DNA of 64,000 nucleotides from Streptomyces venezuelae ATCC 10712. GTDB taxonomy: Bacteria > Actinomycetota > Actinomycetes > Streptomycetales > Streptomycetaceae. The DNA lies in assembly GCF_008639165.1 (NCBI RefSeq), contig NZ_CP029197.1, positions 1,488,001-1,552,000 of the forward strand, read 5' to 3'. Numbering within the stretch: position 1 is the stretch's first letter; every line of letters begins with the position of its first letter. The translations under genes and the position numbers were made by a program. Shown in pieces: positions 9,194 to 17,358 of the stretch. The notes beneath the pieces are model-generated. The model was not told the DNA's origin, ran no database searches, and worked only from the letters and a program-made list of their open reading frames with translations.

Positions 9194-9238
9194 CGCGCAC
9201 GTACCAATTCGAGCCCCCGCGCACATACCGGTCCGAGC
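9194..9238. repeat. Pair of 21-nt direct repeats upstream of the beta-helix operon
   Basis: Positions 9194-9214 and 9218-9238 match at 17 of 21 bases and are offset by 24 nt. Each begins CGCGCAC and ends CGAGC. They lie just upstream of the minus-strand promoter and could be activator sites. No function is known. Confidence 0.4.
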
Positions 9239-9277
9239 GAGGGGCGCCCCGATCCGAGGAAGGGCGTCTGCGCCCCG

Positions 9278-9319
9278 TTGACGAAGGGCGCGCGGAATCC
9301 TACGGTCATCCATAGGATT
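9278..9319 (+). promoter_or_regulatory. hmgA promoter with overlapping inverted repeat
   Basis: TTGACG (9278-9283), a 17-nt spacer and TACGGT (9301-9306) form a near-consensus housekeeping promoter 43 nt before the hmgA start. The arms AATCCTA (9296-9302) and TAGGATT (9313-9319) form a perfect 7-bp inverted repeat spanning the -10 and start-site region, as expected of a repressor operator. The GntR regulator downstream of hmgA is one candidate to bind it. Confidence 0.55.
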
Positions 9320-9348
9320 TCTTTGTGGGCTCAGGACAGGAGCGGTCG

Positions 9349-10671
9349 ATGACCACGGAGCAGGCCAGGAAGACGGCCGAGGCGCTCGGCTACAGCACCG
9401 GATTCGGCAACGAGCACAGCTCGGAGGCGATCCCCGGCGCGCTGCCGCACGGCCGCAACGCGCCGCAGCGCGCGCCCCTCGGCCTCTATGCCGAGCAGCT
9501 CAGCGGCAGTGCGTTCACGGAGCCGAGGGCCCACAACCGCCGGTCCTGGCTCTACCGGATCCGCCCCTCGGCCGCGCACCCGCCGTTCACCCGGATCGAC
9601 AACGGCGCCGTCCGCTCCGCGCCGTTCACCGAGACCGTCCCCGACCCCAACCGGCTGCGCTGGAACCCGCTGCCGGACCCGGCCCCCGGCACGGACTGGC
9701 TGGCCGGCCTGTGGACCCTCGGGGGCAACGGCGACGCGGCCCAGCGCAGCGGCATGGCCGTGCACCTCTACCACGCGAACGCCTCGATGGAGCGGGTGTT
9801 CGGCGACGCCGACGGCGAGCTGCTGATCGTCCCCGAGCAGGGCGGTCTCCTGCTGCGCACCGAGCTCGGCCTGCTCGCGGTCCACCCCGGCGAGGTCGCG
9901 CTCGTCCCGCGCGGGGTCCGCTTCCGCGTGGAACTGCTGGAGGAGACGGCCCGCGGGTACGTCTGCGAGAACTACGGCGCCCCGTTCCAGCTGCCCGACC
10001 TCGGCCCGATCGGCGCCAACGGACTGGCCAACGCCCGGGACTTCCGGGCCCCCGTCGCCGCCTACGAGGACGTCGAGGGCCCGGTCGAGGTGGTCAACAA
10101 GTACTGCGGCAACCTCTGGTCGGCGACGTACGGCCACTCGCCGCTCGATGTCGTCGCCTGGCACGGCAACCACACCCCGTACGTGTACGACCTGCACCGT
10201 TTCAATGTCATCGGGACCATCTCGTACGACCACCCGGACCCGTCGATCTTCACGGTGCTCACCTCGCCCTCCGACACCCCGGGGCTCGCGAGCGTGGACT
10301 TCGTGGTCTTCGCCCCGCGCTGGCTGGTCGGCGAGGACACCTTCCGGCCGCCGTACTTCCACCGGAACGTGATGAGCGAGTACATGGGCCTGATCGAGGG
10401 CGCGTACGACGCCAAGACCGCCGGAAAGGGAGGGTTCGTGCCGGGCGGCGGCTCGCTGCACAACATGATGTCCGCGCACGGCCCCGACCGGGAGACCTTC
10501 GACAAGGCCAGCGCCGCCGAGCTGAAGCCGCAGAAGATCGACGACGGCCTGGCCTTCATGTTCGAGACCCGCTGGCCGGTGACGACCACCCCGCAGGCCG
10601 CCGAGGCCGACCACCTCCAGCAGGGGTACGACGACGTATGGCAGGGTCTGGAGCGCCACTTTCGGCCGTAG
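9349..10671 (+). CDS. hmgA: Homogentisate 1,2-dioxygenase
   Basis: A 440-residue enzyme of normal family length that opens the homogentisate ring to maleylacetoacetate in tyrosine and phenylalanine breakdown. The start [19 protein letters not shown] is typical of the family. The Fe(II)-binding C-terminal region is intact: [16 protein letters not shown], then [18 protein letters not shown] (HRN..SE motif) and NMMSAHGPD. The ATG at 9349 has AGGAG 6 nt upstream; the in-frame GTG further up lacks this spacing. It is followed by a GntR-family gene on the same strand. Later pathway genes (maleylacetoacetate isomerase, fumarylacetoacetase) are not in the window. Confidence 0.96.
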   Translation: MTTEQARKTAEALGYSTGFGNEHSSEAIPGALPHGRNAPQRAPLGLYAEQLSGSAFTEPRAHNRRSWLYRIRPSAAHPPFTRIDNGAVRSAPFTETVPDPNRLRWNPLPDPAPGTDWLAGLWTLGGNGDAAQRSGMAVHLYHANASMERVFGDADGELLIVPEQGGLLLRTELGLLAVHPGEVALVPRGVRFRVELLEETARGYVCENYGAPFQLPDLGPIGANGLANARDFRAPVAAYEDVEGPVEVVNKYCGNLWSATYGHSPLDVVAWHGNHTPYVYDLHRFNVIGTISYDHPDPSIFTVLTSPSDTPGLASVDFVVFAPRWLVGEDTFRPPYFHRNVMSEYMGLIEGAYDAKTAGKGGFVPGGGSLHNMMSAHGPDRETFDKASAAELKPQKIDDGLAFMFETRWPVTTTPQAAEADHLQQGYDDVWQGLERHFRP

Positions 10672-10711
10672 TGTCTCGGCCGTAAGCCCGTAGCCTTCGT
10701 ACGGAGAACCC

Positions 10712-11461
10712 GTGACCGCCTTCGCTCCCGACTCGCTGGTCCTGAACCGCAAGCTGCCGCTCTGGTATCAGGTCTCGCAGTCGCTGCGCGCCTCGATACT
10801 GGGCCGCACGCCCGACGCCTCGCTGCGGCTGCCCACCGAGGAGCAGCTCGCGGCGCACTACGGCGTGAGCGTGCTCACGATGCGCCAGGCCCTCAAGGAA
10901 CTGGAGGAGGAGGGCCTGATCAGCCGGCACAGGCGGCGCGGGACCTTCATCGAGCCGGGCGCCCGGCGCTCCACGCCGCGCCGGCTGCTCGGCTCGATCG
11001 ACGCGATCGTGGCCCAGCAGTCGGGCGAGCGGACGACGGTCCTCGGGCACGGCACCGAACCGGTGCCGGGTGAGCTCGCCGAGCACTTCCCGGATCTCGC
11101 GGAGGTGGTGGCGTACCGGCGGCTGCGCCGCGACGGGGAGAGCGGCGAGCCCACGAACTGGGCGGAGAACGCGGTGCGCCCCGAGCTGGCGGCCGGGATC
11201 GATCCGGCCGATCTGGAGCGCTGGCCGATGACGAAGGTGCTGCGGGACGTCGTCGGGGTGCGGATCAGCCGCATCACGGACACGGTGGAGGCGCGCCTCG
11301 CCGATCCGGAGACGGCCGCGCTCCTCCAGGTCCCGCTGCTGTCGCCGATCCTCCACTACACCGGTGTGACCTACGACGAGGACGGCAGGGTCGTCGACGT
11401 GGCGCGCATCCGCTACCGCGGGGACCGCTTCTCCTTCACGGTGACGGTCGAAGCCCAGTAG
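10712..11461 (+). CDS. GntR family regulator, HutC subfamily
   Basis: 249 residues: an N-terminal winged helix-turn-helix (about 15-80; LPTEEQLAAHYGVSVLTMRQALKELEEEGLISRHRRRGTF) and a C-terminal UTRA ligand-binding domain ending in the typical RIRYRGDRFSFTVTVE. It starts with GTG at 10712, preceded by GGAG. The gene lies 40 nt after hmgA on the same strand, so it may be co-transcribed with and control homogentisate breakdown. That link is inference from position and from the operator-like repeat before hmgA. Confidence 0.88.
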   Translation: MTAFAPDSLVLNRKLPLWYQVSQSLRASILGRTPDASLRLPTEEQLAAHYGVSVLTMRQALKELEEEGLISRHRRRGTFIEPGARRSTPRRLLGSIDAIVAQQSGERTTVLGHGTEPVPGELAEHFPDLAEVVAYRRLRRDGESGEPTNWAENAVRPELAAGIDPADLERWPMTKVLRDVVGVRISRITDTVEARLADPETAALLQVPLLSPILHYTGVTYDEDGRVVDVARIRYRGDRFSFTVTVEAQ

Positions 11462-11504
11462 GCCTGCCCGCGGCGGGCGGTGGAGACCCACGGACGGCGG
11501 TCGT

Positions 11505-11510
11505 TAGCAT
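11505..11510 (+). promoter_or_regulatory. -10 element of a leaderless promoter
   Basis: TAGCAT ends 7 nt before the GTG at 11518. This supports that GTG, rather than the ATG at 11509, as both transcription and translation start of the type ISP-like gene. Confidence 0.45.
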
Positions 11511-11517
11511 GCGGGGC

Positions 11518-12762
11518 GTGACGGTAGCCCCGGGAGCGCACGACGACGCACCGCCCCTCCTCGACGACCTCATGCCGTGGTCCGTCGCGCCGCTGCGCTT
11601 CGGACGCTCGTGGATCGTGGCGCCGGACGCGCGGACGCTGCGGGCCCGCTGGGACCGTCTGGTGGCCGCCGAAGGCGCCGAGCGGGACGCGCTGTTCCGG
11701 CCGAGCCGGGCGCGGACCCCGGCGAGCGCGGTGGCCGCACTGCCCGGGCAGCGGACCGGCACCGTGCGCTGGGCCCGTGAACCGGGCCCGTGCCCGGAGC
11801 CCGTACGGGTGGCGCGCGGGCCGTTCGACGAGCAGTGGCTGCTGCCCGACCACCGGCTGATCGACACCGCCCGCCCGGAGCTGTGGCGGGTGGCCGGGGA
11901 ACCGCAGCTCTTCGCCGTCGAGCAGGGATACGTGCCGGGGGCGGCCGGGCCGGCCCTCCTGGTGACGGCCGCGCTCCCCGAGGGCCGCTCCCCCGCGGGC
12001 CGGCCGGGCCGTATCCGGCCGCTGTTCCGGCGTCCCGGGGGCCGCGAGCCCAATCTCGCCCCCGGTCTCCTCGATGCGCTCGGGGAGCGGTACGGGCACG
12101 AGGTCGACGCCCTGGAGTGGCTCGCGTGGACGGTGGCGGCGGCCCGGCCCTCCCCCGCCGGGTGCCGGGTCCCGCTGCCGGAGGACCCGGCGGTCTGGGC
12201 GGCGGGGGTGGAGCTCGGCCGGGAGCTCCTCGACATCCAGGTGCGGGGCGCGGTCAGCGGGACGAAGCCGCGGCTGCCGGGCGGGCGCCGGCCCTATGTG
12301 CGGGCGGCGGTCCCGGCGCGTCCCACGGCGATGACGTACGAGGCCGGGGACGAGGCGCTGTGTCTCGACGGGGGCCGCGTCTCGCCCGTGCCGGCGGAGG
12401 CCTGGGAGTTCACGGTCGGTGGTGTGCGGGTCCTGGAGCAGTGGTTCGCGCAGCGCACGGCCGCCGCGGAGCCCGGCTCGCTGGACGCGATCGGGCCGGC
12501 GGCGTGGCCGCAGGAGTGGACCTCGGAGCTGCTCGACCTGATCACCGTGCTGGCCCTGCTCGGCGCGCGGGAGCCGGAGCGCGCGGCCCTCGCCGCGGAA
12601 CTCGAGCGCGCGGCCCTCGCCGCGGAACCCGAGGGCGCGACCGGGCCGGCGGCGGCGTTGCGTGCGGCGGGTGTGCTGCCCCCGCCGTCCGCGTGCCGTC
12701 GCCCCGCCTCCGTGCTCGACCATCAGGAGGAGGGCCCGGAGGGGCAGTTCATGCTGCTGTGA
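11518..12762 (+). CDS. Stand-alone type ISP restriction enzyme C-terminal-like protein
   Basis: 414 residues resembling only the C-terminal part of type ISP (LlaGI-like) restriction-modification proteins. Recognisable stretches are LLDALGERYGHEVDALEWLAWTVA, VPLPEDPAVWAAGVELGRELL and PVPAEAWEFTVGGVRVLEQWF, which align in my memory with the target-recognition end of such enzymes. Helicase, nuclease and methylase (NPPY-type) motifs are all absent, so it cannot restrict or modify DNA alone. I chose the GTG at 11518 because of the -10 element just upstream; an ATG at 11509 would add three residues. The last 14 nt overlap the convergent TetR gene. The C-terminal region has a duplicated ERAALAAELERAALAAE stretch. 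Confidence 0.65.
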   Translation: MTVAPGAHDDAPPLLDDLMPWSVAPLRFGRSWIVAPDARTLRARWDRLVAAEGAERDALFRPSRARTPASAVAALPGQRTGTVRWAREPGPCPEPVRVARGPFDEQWLLPDHRLIDTARPELWRVAGEPQLFAVEQGYVPGAAGPALLVTAALPEGRSPAGRPGRIRPLFRRPGGREPNLAPGLLDALGERYGHEVDALEWLAWTVAAARPSPAGCRVPLPEDPAVWAAGVELGRELLDIQVRGAVSGTKPRLPGGRRPYVRAAVPARPTAMTYEAGDEALCLDGGRVSPVPAEAWEFTVGGVRVLEQWFAQRTAAAEPGSLDAIGPAAWPQEWTSELLDLITVLALLGAREPERAALAAELERAALAAEPEGATGPAAALRAAGVLPPPSACRRPASVLDHQEEGPEGQFMLL

Positions 12763-13486
12763 CGGGGCCCTCGGGCGGTGCGAACGAGTCGAGCAGACGG
12801 CTGATGGTCATGGCGAAGATCTCGTCCGCGTCGACGGGCGCGGCCGGGGCCTCGGCGAGCAGTTCGGCGAGGTGGGGGTACTTCCCGCTGGCGACCTGCG
12901 CCGTGAGGTAGGCGCCGCGCACGGCCTGCTCGGCCTCCTCGGACCAGGGCAGTCCGCGGGCGCGTTCGGCGATGGCCTGCTCGTTGGCGACGGTCGCCAT
13001 CACCGTGCCGTTGACCATGGCGATCAGCTGCATCTTCAGTCCCGGGGGCACGTCGAGCGGGACGAGGCAGCCCAGGCACCACTCCAGGAAGCGCAGGGCG
13101 TTGGGGCTGAAGCCGTAGGCGGTGGTCATCACCCGGGGCAGCCAGGGGTGCCGGTACATGATCGCGCGGGTCTGGTGGGCGATGCCGGTCATGTCGGCGC
13201 GCCAGTCGCCGCTGGGTTCCGCGGGGAGTTCGTACTCGCCGCTGACCGCGTCGACCATCAGCTCGTAGAGGTCCTCCTTGCGGGGGACGTAGTTGTAGAG
13301 CGACATGGTGCCGCAGCCGAGTTCGGTGGCGACGCGGCGCATGGAGAGCGCGTCGATGCCGTCCGTGTCGGCGATGCGCACGGCGGCGTCCACGATGTCC
13401 CGCCGGCTGTACGCCGGTTTCGGGCCTCGGCCCGCGCGCTCGGGCCGCGCCCAGATCACTTCCGGTTCGGCCGCTCGGCCCGCCAT
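12749..13486 (-). CDS. TetR family repressor of the adjacent ABC exporter
   Basis: 245 residues. A helix-turn-helix at about residues 25-70 (RRDIVDAAVRIADTDGIDALSMRRVATELGCGTMSLYNYVPRKEDL) is followed by a TetR_C-type ligand domain. It is divergent from a DrrA-type ATPase gene, and the 63-nt gap plus the first codons of that gene contain two matching palindromes (13515-13531 and 13558-13574), the probable operators. The ATG at 13486 has GAGG upstream. Such regulators are usually released by a drug or toxic metabolite; the inducer here is unknown. The 3' end overlaps the convergent gene by 14 nt. Confidence 0.9.
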   Translation of the reverse strand: MAGRAAEPEVIWARPERAGRGPKPAYSRRDIVDAAVRIADTDGIDALSMRRVATELGCGTMSLYNYVPRKEDLYELMVDAVSGEYELPAEPSGDWRADMTGIAHQTRAIMYRHPWLPRVMTTAYGFSPNALRFLEWCLGCLVPLDVPPGLKMQLIAMVNGTVMATVANEQAIAERARGLPWSEEAEQAVRGAYLTAQVASGKYPHLAELLAEAPAAPVDADEIFAMTISRLLDSFAPPEGPVTAA

Positions 13487-13514
13487 GGATCATCACCTCG
13501 CCCCCCATCGTAGT

Positions 13515-13531
13515 TACGTACAGCGTACGTA
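13515..13531. promoter_or_regulatory. TetR operator 1 in the exporter promoter
   Basis: TACGTAC-AGC-GTACGTA is a perfect palindrome with 7-bp arms. It covers the -35 region relative to the -10 element at 13538-13543, so binding would block the exporter promoter. It also lies upstream of the divergent TetR gene, suggesting autoregulation. Confidence 0.72.
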
Positions 13532-13537
13532 GTGGGG

Positions 13538-13543
13538 TAAGGT
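13538..13543 (+). promoter_or_regulatory. -10 element of the leaderless exporter promoter
   Basis: TAAGGT ends 6 nt before the ATG at 13550, which indicates a leaderless transcript for the ABC genes. It sits between the two operators. Confidence 0.55.
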
Positions 13544-13549
13544 CGCGCC

Positions 13550-14488
13550 ATGACAACTACGTACGCTGTACTTAGTGAGGGTCTCCAGAAGCGGTACGGC
13601 GAGGTCCACGCGCTCCGCGGCCTCGACCTCGCCGTCCCCGAAGGCTCGGTCTGCGGCGTCCTCGGCCCCAACGGCGCGGGGAAGACCACCGCCGTCCGCG
13701 TCCTCACCACCCTCGTCAGGCCCGACGCGGGCAGTGCGCGGGTCGCCGGGCACGACGTGGTGCGCGACCCGGCGGGGGTACGGAAGCGGATCGCGGTCAC
13801 CGGGCAGTACGCCTCCGTCGACGGCGACCTGACCGGCGCCGAGAACCTGCGGCTCTTCGCCCGGCTGCTGCGCGCCCCGCGCGCCCGCGCCGACGAGCTC
13901 CTGGAGCGCTTCGGCCTCACCGCGGCCGCCGGCCGCCCGGCCCGCACCTACTCCGGCGGGATGCGGCGCCGGCTCGACCTGGCCGCCAGCCTGCTCGTAC
14001 CGCCGCGGGTGCTCTTCCTCGACGAGCCGACGACCGGGCTCGACCCGCACAGCCGCAACGGGATCTGGGACGCCGTACGGGGGTTGGCGTCCGAGGGCAC
14101 GACCGTGCTGCTCACCACGCAGTACCTGGAGGAGGCCGACCAGCTCGCCGACGACATCGTCCTGATCGACGAGGGCCGGGCCGCTCAGCGCGGCACCCCG
14201 GCCGAACTCAAGGCGCTCGTCGGCAGCTACGCCGAGGTCGTCGTCGCCGACCCCGCCGCCCTGGTGGCGGCCGCCGCCGTCCTCGACCGGCTGACCGGCT
14301 CGGCCCCGGTGCTGGACGCCGAGCGCCGCACGGTCGGCGCGGTGACCACCGACGGCACGCTCACCCTCCCCCGGCTCGTCCGCGAGATCGACGCGGCCGG
14401 CGTGCTCATCGTCGACGCTTCGCTGCGCCCGCCCACCCTCGACGAGGTGTTCCTGCGCCTCACCGGCCGGAAGGAGCTCGTCCCATGA
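13550..14488 (+). CDS. Daunorubicin-resistance-type ABC transporter ATPase (DrrA-like)
   Basis: 312 residues with all nucleotide-binding motifs: Walker A GPNGAGKTT (about 40-48), signature YSGGMRRRLDLA, Walker B LLFLDEP followed by TTGLDP, and the H-loop region TTQYLEEAD. The extra C-terminal domain of about 90 residues is typical of DrrA. It energises efflux of drugs or lipids through the permease encoded next, whose ATG overlaps this stop codon by 4 nt. The first codons carry the second TetR operator. The cargo cannot be inferred. Confidence 0.93.
   Translation: MTTTYAVLSEGLQKRYGEVHALRGLDLAVPEGSVCGVLGPNGAGKTTAVRVLTTLVRPDAGSARVAGHDVVRDPAGVRKRIAVTGQYASVDGDLTGAENLRLFARLLRAPRARADELLERFGLTAAAGRPARTYSGGMRRRLDLAASLLVPPRVLFLDEPTTGLDPHSRNGIWDAVRGLASEGTTVLLTTQYLEEADQLADDIVLIDEGRAAQRGTPAELKALVGSYAEVVVADPAALVAAAAVLDRLTGSAPVLDAERRTVGAVTTDGTLTLPRLVREIDAAGVLIVDASLRPPTLDEVFLRLTGRKELVP
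13558..13574. promoter_or_regulatory. TetR operator 2 inside the first codons of the ATPase gene
   Basis: TACGTAC-GCT-GTACTTA is a near-perfect palindrome and is almost the exact reverse complement of operator 1. The two centres are 43 nt apart, about four helical turns, and flank the transcription start. This fits cooperative binding or a roadblock. Confidence 0.65.
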
Positions 14489-15264
14489 GCACCGCGTTCG
14501 TCCACGACGGAACGGCCGTCCTCGGCCGCCATCTGCGGCGCGTCCGGCACGCGCCCGCGATCACCGTGATGACGCAGACGATGCCGATCGTGTTCCTGCT
14601 GTTCTTCGGGTACGTGTTCGGCAGCGCGCTCGCCGTGCCGGGCGCCGAGTACCGCTCGCAGCTGGTGCCCGGCCTGCTCGTCGCGACGGCGGCGGGCGGC
14701 CTGATGACCGGTATGTTCCAGGCCGCCCAGGACACCCACCGGGGCGTCATGGACCGCTTCCGGACGATGCCCGTGAGCCGCTCCGCCGTCCCCCTCGGGC
14801 AGGCCCTCGCCGACCTCGTGACCAGCGCCGTCGGCACCGTGCCGCTGATCCTGGTCGGCCTTGCGATGGGCTGGCGGATCGAGGGGACGGCGGCGGAGGC
14901 CCTGGGCGCCTTCGGTCTGCTGCTGCTCTTCCGCTTCGCGACGACCTGGGCGGGCATCCTGCTCGGCCTGGCCTCGAAGAGCGAGGAGGCGGCGGGACAG
15001 CTCGGCAGCGCCACGTTCATGCTGCCGCTGCTGTCCAACGCGTACCTCCCGACCGACACCCTGCCCGGCTGGCTGCGGACGGTCGCCGAGTGGAACCCGA
15101 TCTCGGCGGTCACCACGGCGGTACGGGTCCTCTTCGGCAACGCGCCCGTCCCCGCGGACGGGGCCTGGCCGGTGGCCCACCCGATCGCGGGTGCGCTGCT
15201 CTGGTCACTGGCCCTGATCGCCCTCTGCGCCCCGCTCGCGGTGCGCCGCCACACCCGGGGCTGA
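14485..15264 (+). CDS. ABC-2 type permease (DrrB-like)
   Basis: 259 residues with about six membrane helices, beginning after a short cytoplasmic tail (TVMTQTMPIVFLLFFGYVFG). The segment FQAAQDTHRGVMDRFRTMPVSR is the conserved cytoplasmic loop that contacts the ATPase in this family, and LLSNAYLPTDTLPGWLRTVAEWNPIS near the C-terminus is also typical. It forms the membrane half of the exporter with the preceding gene, to which it is coupled by an ATGA overlap. Confidence 0.92.
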   Translation: MSTAFVHDGTAVLGRHLRRVRHAPAITVMTQTMPIVFLLFFGYVFGSALAVPGAEYRSQLVPGLLVATAAGGLMTGMFQAAQDTHRGVMDRFRTMPVSRSAVPLGQALADLVTSAVGTVPLILVGLAMGWRIEGTAAEALGAFGLLLLFRFATTWAGILLGLASKSEEAAGQLGSATFMLPLLSNAYLPTDTLPGWLRTVAEWNPISAVTTAVRVLFGNAPVPADGAWPVAHPIAGALLWSLALIALCAPLAVRRHTRG

Positions 15265-15328
15265 CGGCCTCCCGGGTGAGATGCGCCCTGGTGACAAGGG
15301 GCCGCCCCGCAGGGTAGGCAGGGCTTCC

Positions 15329-16525
15329 ATGAGTACTCAGCCACTCCCCCTCGAAGGGATCACGGTCGTCGCCGTCGAGCAGGCCGTCGCCGCGCCCTTC
15401 GCCACCCGGCAGCTCGCCGACCTCGGCGCCCGCGTCGTGAAGATCGAGCGCCCCGACGGCGGGGACTTCGCCCGGGGGTACGACACGGCCGCCCGGGGCC
15501 TCGCCTCGCACTTCGTCTGGTGCAACCGCGGCAAGGAGTCCGTGGCGGTCGACCTCAAGGACCCGCGCGGCCTCGCCCTCGTCCGGCGGCTGGTGGCGGA
15601 CGCGGACGTCTTCGTGCAGAACCTGGCCCAGGGGGCGGCGGCCCGGCTCGGTCTCGACGCCGCCACCCTGTGCGCCGCGCACCCGGAGCTGATCGCGGTG
15701 GACGTCTCCGGGTACGGGCCGTCGGGGCCGTACGCGGAGAAGCGGGCGTACGACATGCTCGTGCAGTGCGAGGCCGGTCTCGTCTCGGTGACCGGCACGC
15801 CGGAGCAGCCGGTCAAGTCCGGTATCCCGGCCGCGGACATCGCGGCCGGGATGTACGCGTTCTCGGGGGTCCTCGCCGCGCTCGTCCGGCGCGGCACGAC
15901 GGGCCGGGGCGGCCCGGTGGAGGTCTCCCTGCTCGACTCGCTGGCCGAGTGGATGGGGCACCCGTTGCATCACGGGATGCACGGGGGTACGCCCCCGGCG
16001 CGTACGGGGCTCGCGCACGCGGTGATCGCGCCGTACGACGCCTATCCGACGGCGGACGGCGGCCTGGTGCTGCTCTCCGTGCAGAACGACCGGGAGTGGC
16101 GGCGCCTCGCCGAACAGGTCCTGGCCCGACCTGAGCTGGCCGACGCCCCGGCCTTCGCTACGAACACCGCGCGGGTCGCCGGGCGTGCGGCCACGGACGC
16201 GGTGGTCGCCGAGGCGCTGGCCCCGCTGACGGCGCCCGAGGCACTGGCCCGGCTGGACGCGGCGGGCATCGCCTGCGCCCGGCTCAACTCGGTCGCGGAG
16301 CTCGCGGAGCACCCGCAGCTGACGGCGCGCGACCGCTGGCGGGAGGTGGAGTCGCCGGTCGGGCCGCTGCGTTCACTGCTGCCGCCGGTCGTCTTCCCGG
16401 ACGCGCCGGAGCCGCGGATGGACCGGATTCCGGCCCTGGGCCAGGACACGGACACGGTGCTCACCGGTCTCGGGGTGCCGGAGGCGGAGCGGAAGGAGCT
16501 GCGGGACGCGGGAGTGATCGCCTGA
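15329..16525 (+). CDS. CaiB/BaiF family CoA-transferase
   Basis: 398 residues of the class III CoA-transferase family (formyl-CoA transferase type), which move CoA between organic acids through an aspartyl-CoA intermediate. Family landmarks are LPLEGITVVAVEQAVAAPFATRQLADLGARVVKIE at the N-terminus, GYGPSGPY, and the probable catalytic Asp in IPAADIAAGMYA. The ATG at 15329 is preceded by a -10-like TAGGCA 8 nt upstream, suggesting a leaderless mRNA. It stands alone between the exporter and a terminator, so the acid it serves is unknown. Confidence 0.9.
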   Translation: MSTQPLPLEGITVVAVEQAVAAPFATRQLADLGARVVKIERPDGGDFARGYDTAARGLASHFVWCNRGKESVAVDLKDPRGLALVRRLVADADVFVQNLAQGAAARLGLDAATLCAAHPELIAVDVSGYGPSGPYAEKRAYDMLVQCEAGLVSVTGTPEQPVKSGIPAADIAAGMYAFSGVLAALVRRGTTGRGGPVEVSLLDSLAEWMGHPLHHGMHGGTPPARTGLAHAVIAPYDAYPTADGGLVLLSVQNDREWRRLAEQVLARPELADAPAFATNTARVAGRAATDAVVAEALAPLTAPEALARLDAAGIACARLNSVAELAEHPQLTARDRWREVESPVGPLRSLLPPVVFPDAPEPRMDRIPALGQDTDTVLTGLGVPEAERKELRDAGVIA

Positions 16526-16548
16526 CCGGGCGTACGGGTACGGGTGCG

Positions 16549-16569
16549 GGGCCCCGGGTCACGGGGCCC
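16549..16569 (+). terminator. Terminator hairpin after the CoA-transferase gene
   Basis: A perfect 8-bp G/C stem (GGGCCCCG...CGGGGCCC) with a 5-nt loop, 24 nt after the stop codon. There is no U-run, as is usual in streptomycetes. Confidence 0.55.
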
Positions 16570-16750
16570 GTCGAGGGACTGCCGGCCCGCTGTCGGGTAC
16601 GACTGAGCGCCGGACGGGCGGGGACACGTCCGGCGGTGTCGCAGTCATCGCGAGCGCCGCGGTCGAGGCGGTCGTCGCGAGCGGAGTCGTACGGGCGACC
16701 GGGCGGAAGCGGGCGGGAACCTCGGGGGTACTCGGCCCGGCACCCGACTC

Positions 16751-17023
16751 CTAGTGGCGCGTCCCGAAGAGGGAGCGGCGGAGCCGGCGGAGCGGGGCGA
16801 AGAGCGAGACCCGCGCGCTACGGCTGCGGTGACCGTGCACCGGCGCCTCCGGCGTACGCGTCGTCAGTTCCCGCATCAGCAGCGTCGCCTCGGCCACCTC
16901 GCGCTGCGGCACGGCGGGACCGCCGAGCACCGCGAGATGACGGTCGAGACGCGAACTCGTCGCGCTGCTCCCGCAGGTGATGGCAGGCACTCGCGGCCTG
17001 CTGCGCATTGCTATCTGTTCCAT
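16751..17023 (-). CDS. Small basic protein of unknown function
   Basis: 90 residues, rich in Arg and Ser, with no signal peptide or membrane helix. A middle helix (PQREVAEATLLMRELTTRTPE) is followed by a strongly basic C-terminus (SLFAPLRRLRRSLFGTRH) that could be amphipathic or bind nucleic acid or membrane. The ATG at 17023 is supported by GGGGAG 5 nt upstream; longer readings have no such site. The gene is divergent from the pseudokinase gene. I do not recognise the family. Confidence 0.6.
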   Translation of the reverse strand: MEQIAMRSRPRVPAITCGSSATSSRLDRHLAVLGGPAVPQREVAEATLLMRELTTRTPEAPVHGHRSRSARVSLFAPLRRLRRSLFGTRH

Positions 17024-17358
17024 GTCACTCCCCACCCGTACAAGGGCACCCGACCCAGGGCAGGTTAACCCTATCGCCCCTCCGTGACACCCGTGTATCC
17101 CGGCGACGGGATTCAGGGCATTCGTACGAGGGTTGACGGTCACCGTGCGAATCCATCTGATTCCAGGGCGAGTTGGACAGGGCTCGAACACCTGCCGAAC
17201 CGTCATGAACCATCCTGCACTCCGGACCGCCGACCCTGGCCACCCGGACCGGTGTGATCTCCACCACCAAGATCGTCCCGGCCGCCGCCGAAGGACCGGA
17301 GCACGGACCCGGGTACGGACCCGAGCCATGACGACACCCCCTCGGCTACCGTGGATCC
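17024..17358. other. Divergent intergenic region before the pseudokinase
   Basis: No gene is supported. On the plus strand TACCGT (17347-17352) is a -10 element 6 nt before the pseudokinase ATG, indicating a leaderless start. A small perfect hairpin, ATCCCG-gcga-CGGGAT, lies at 17097-17112. On the minus strand TAGGGT and TAACCT near 17060-17080 are possible -10 elements for the small basic protein. Confidence 0.4.

Noticed and set aside
6964-9315. Long plus-strand frame rich in Val, Gly and Glu opposite the beta-helix gene
   Set aside because: It is an antisense shadow; the minus-strand frame has a signal peptide, repeats and membrane helices.
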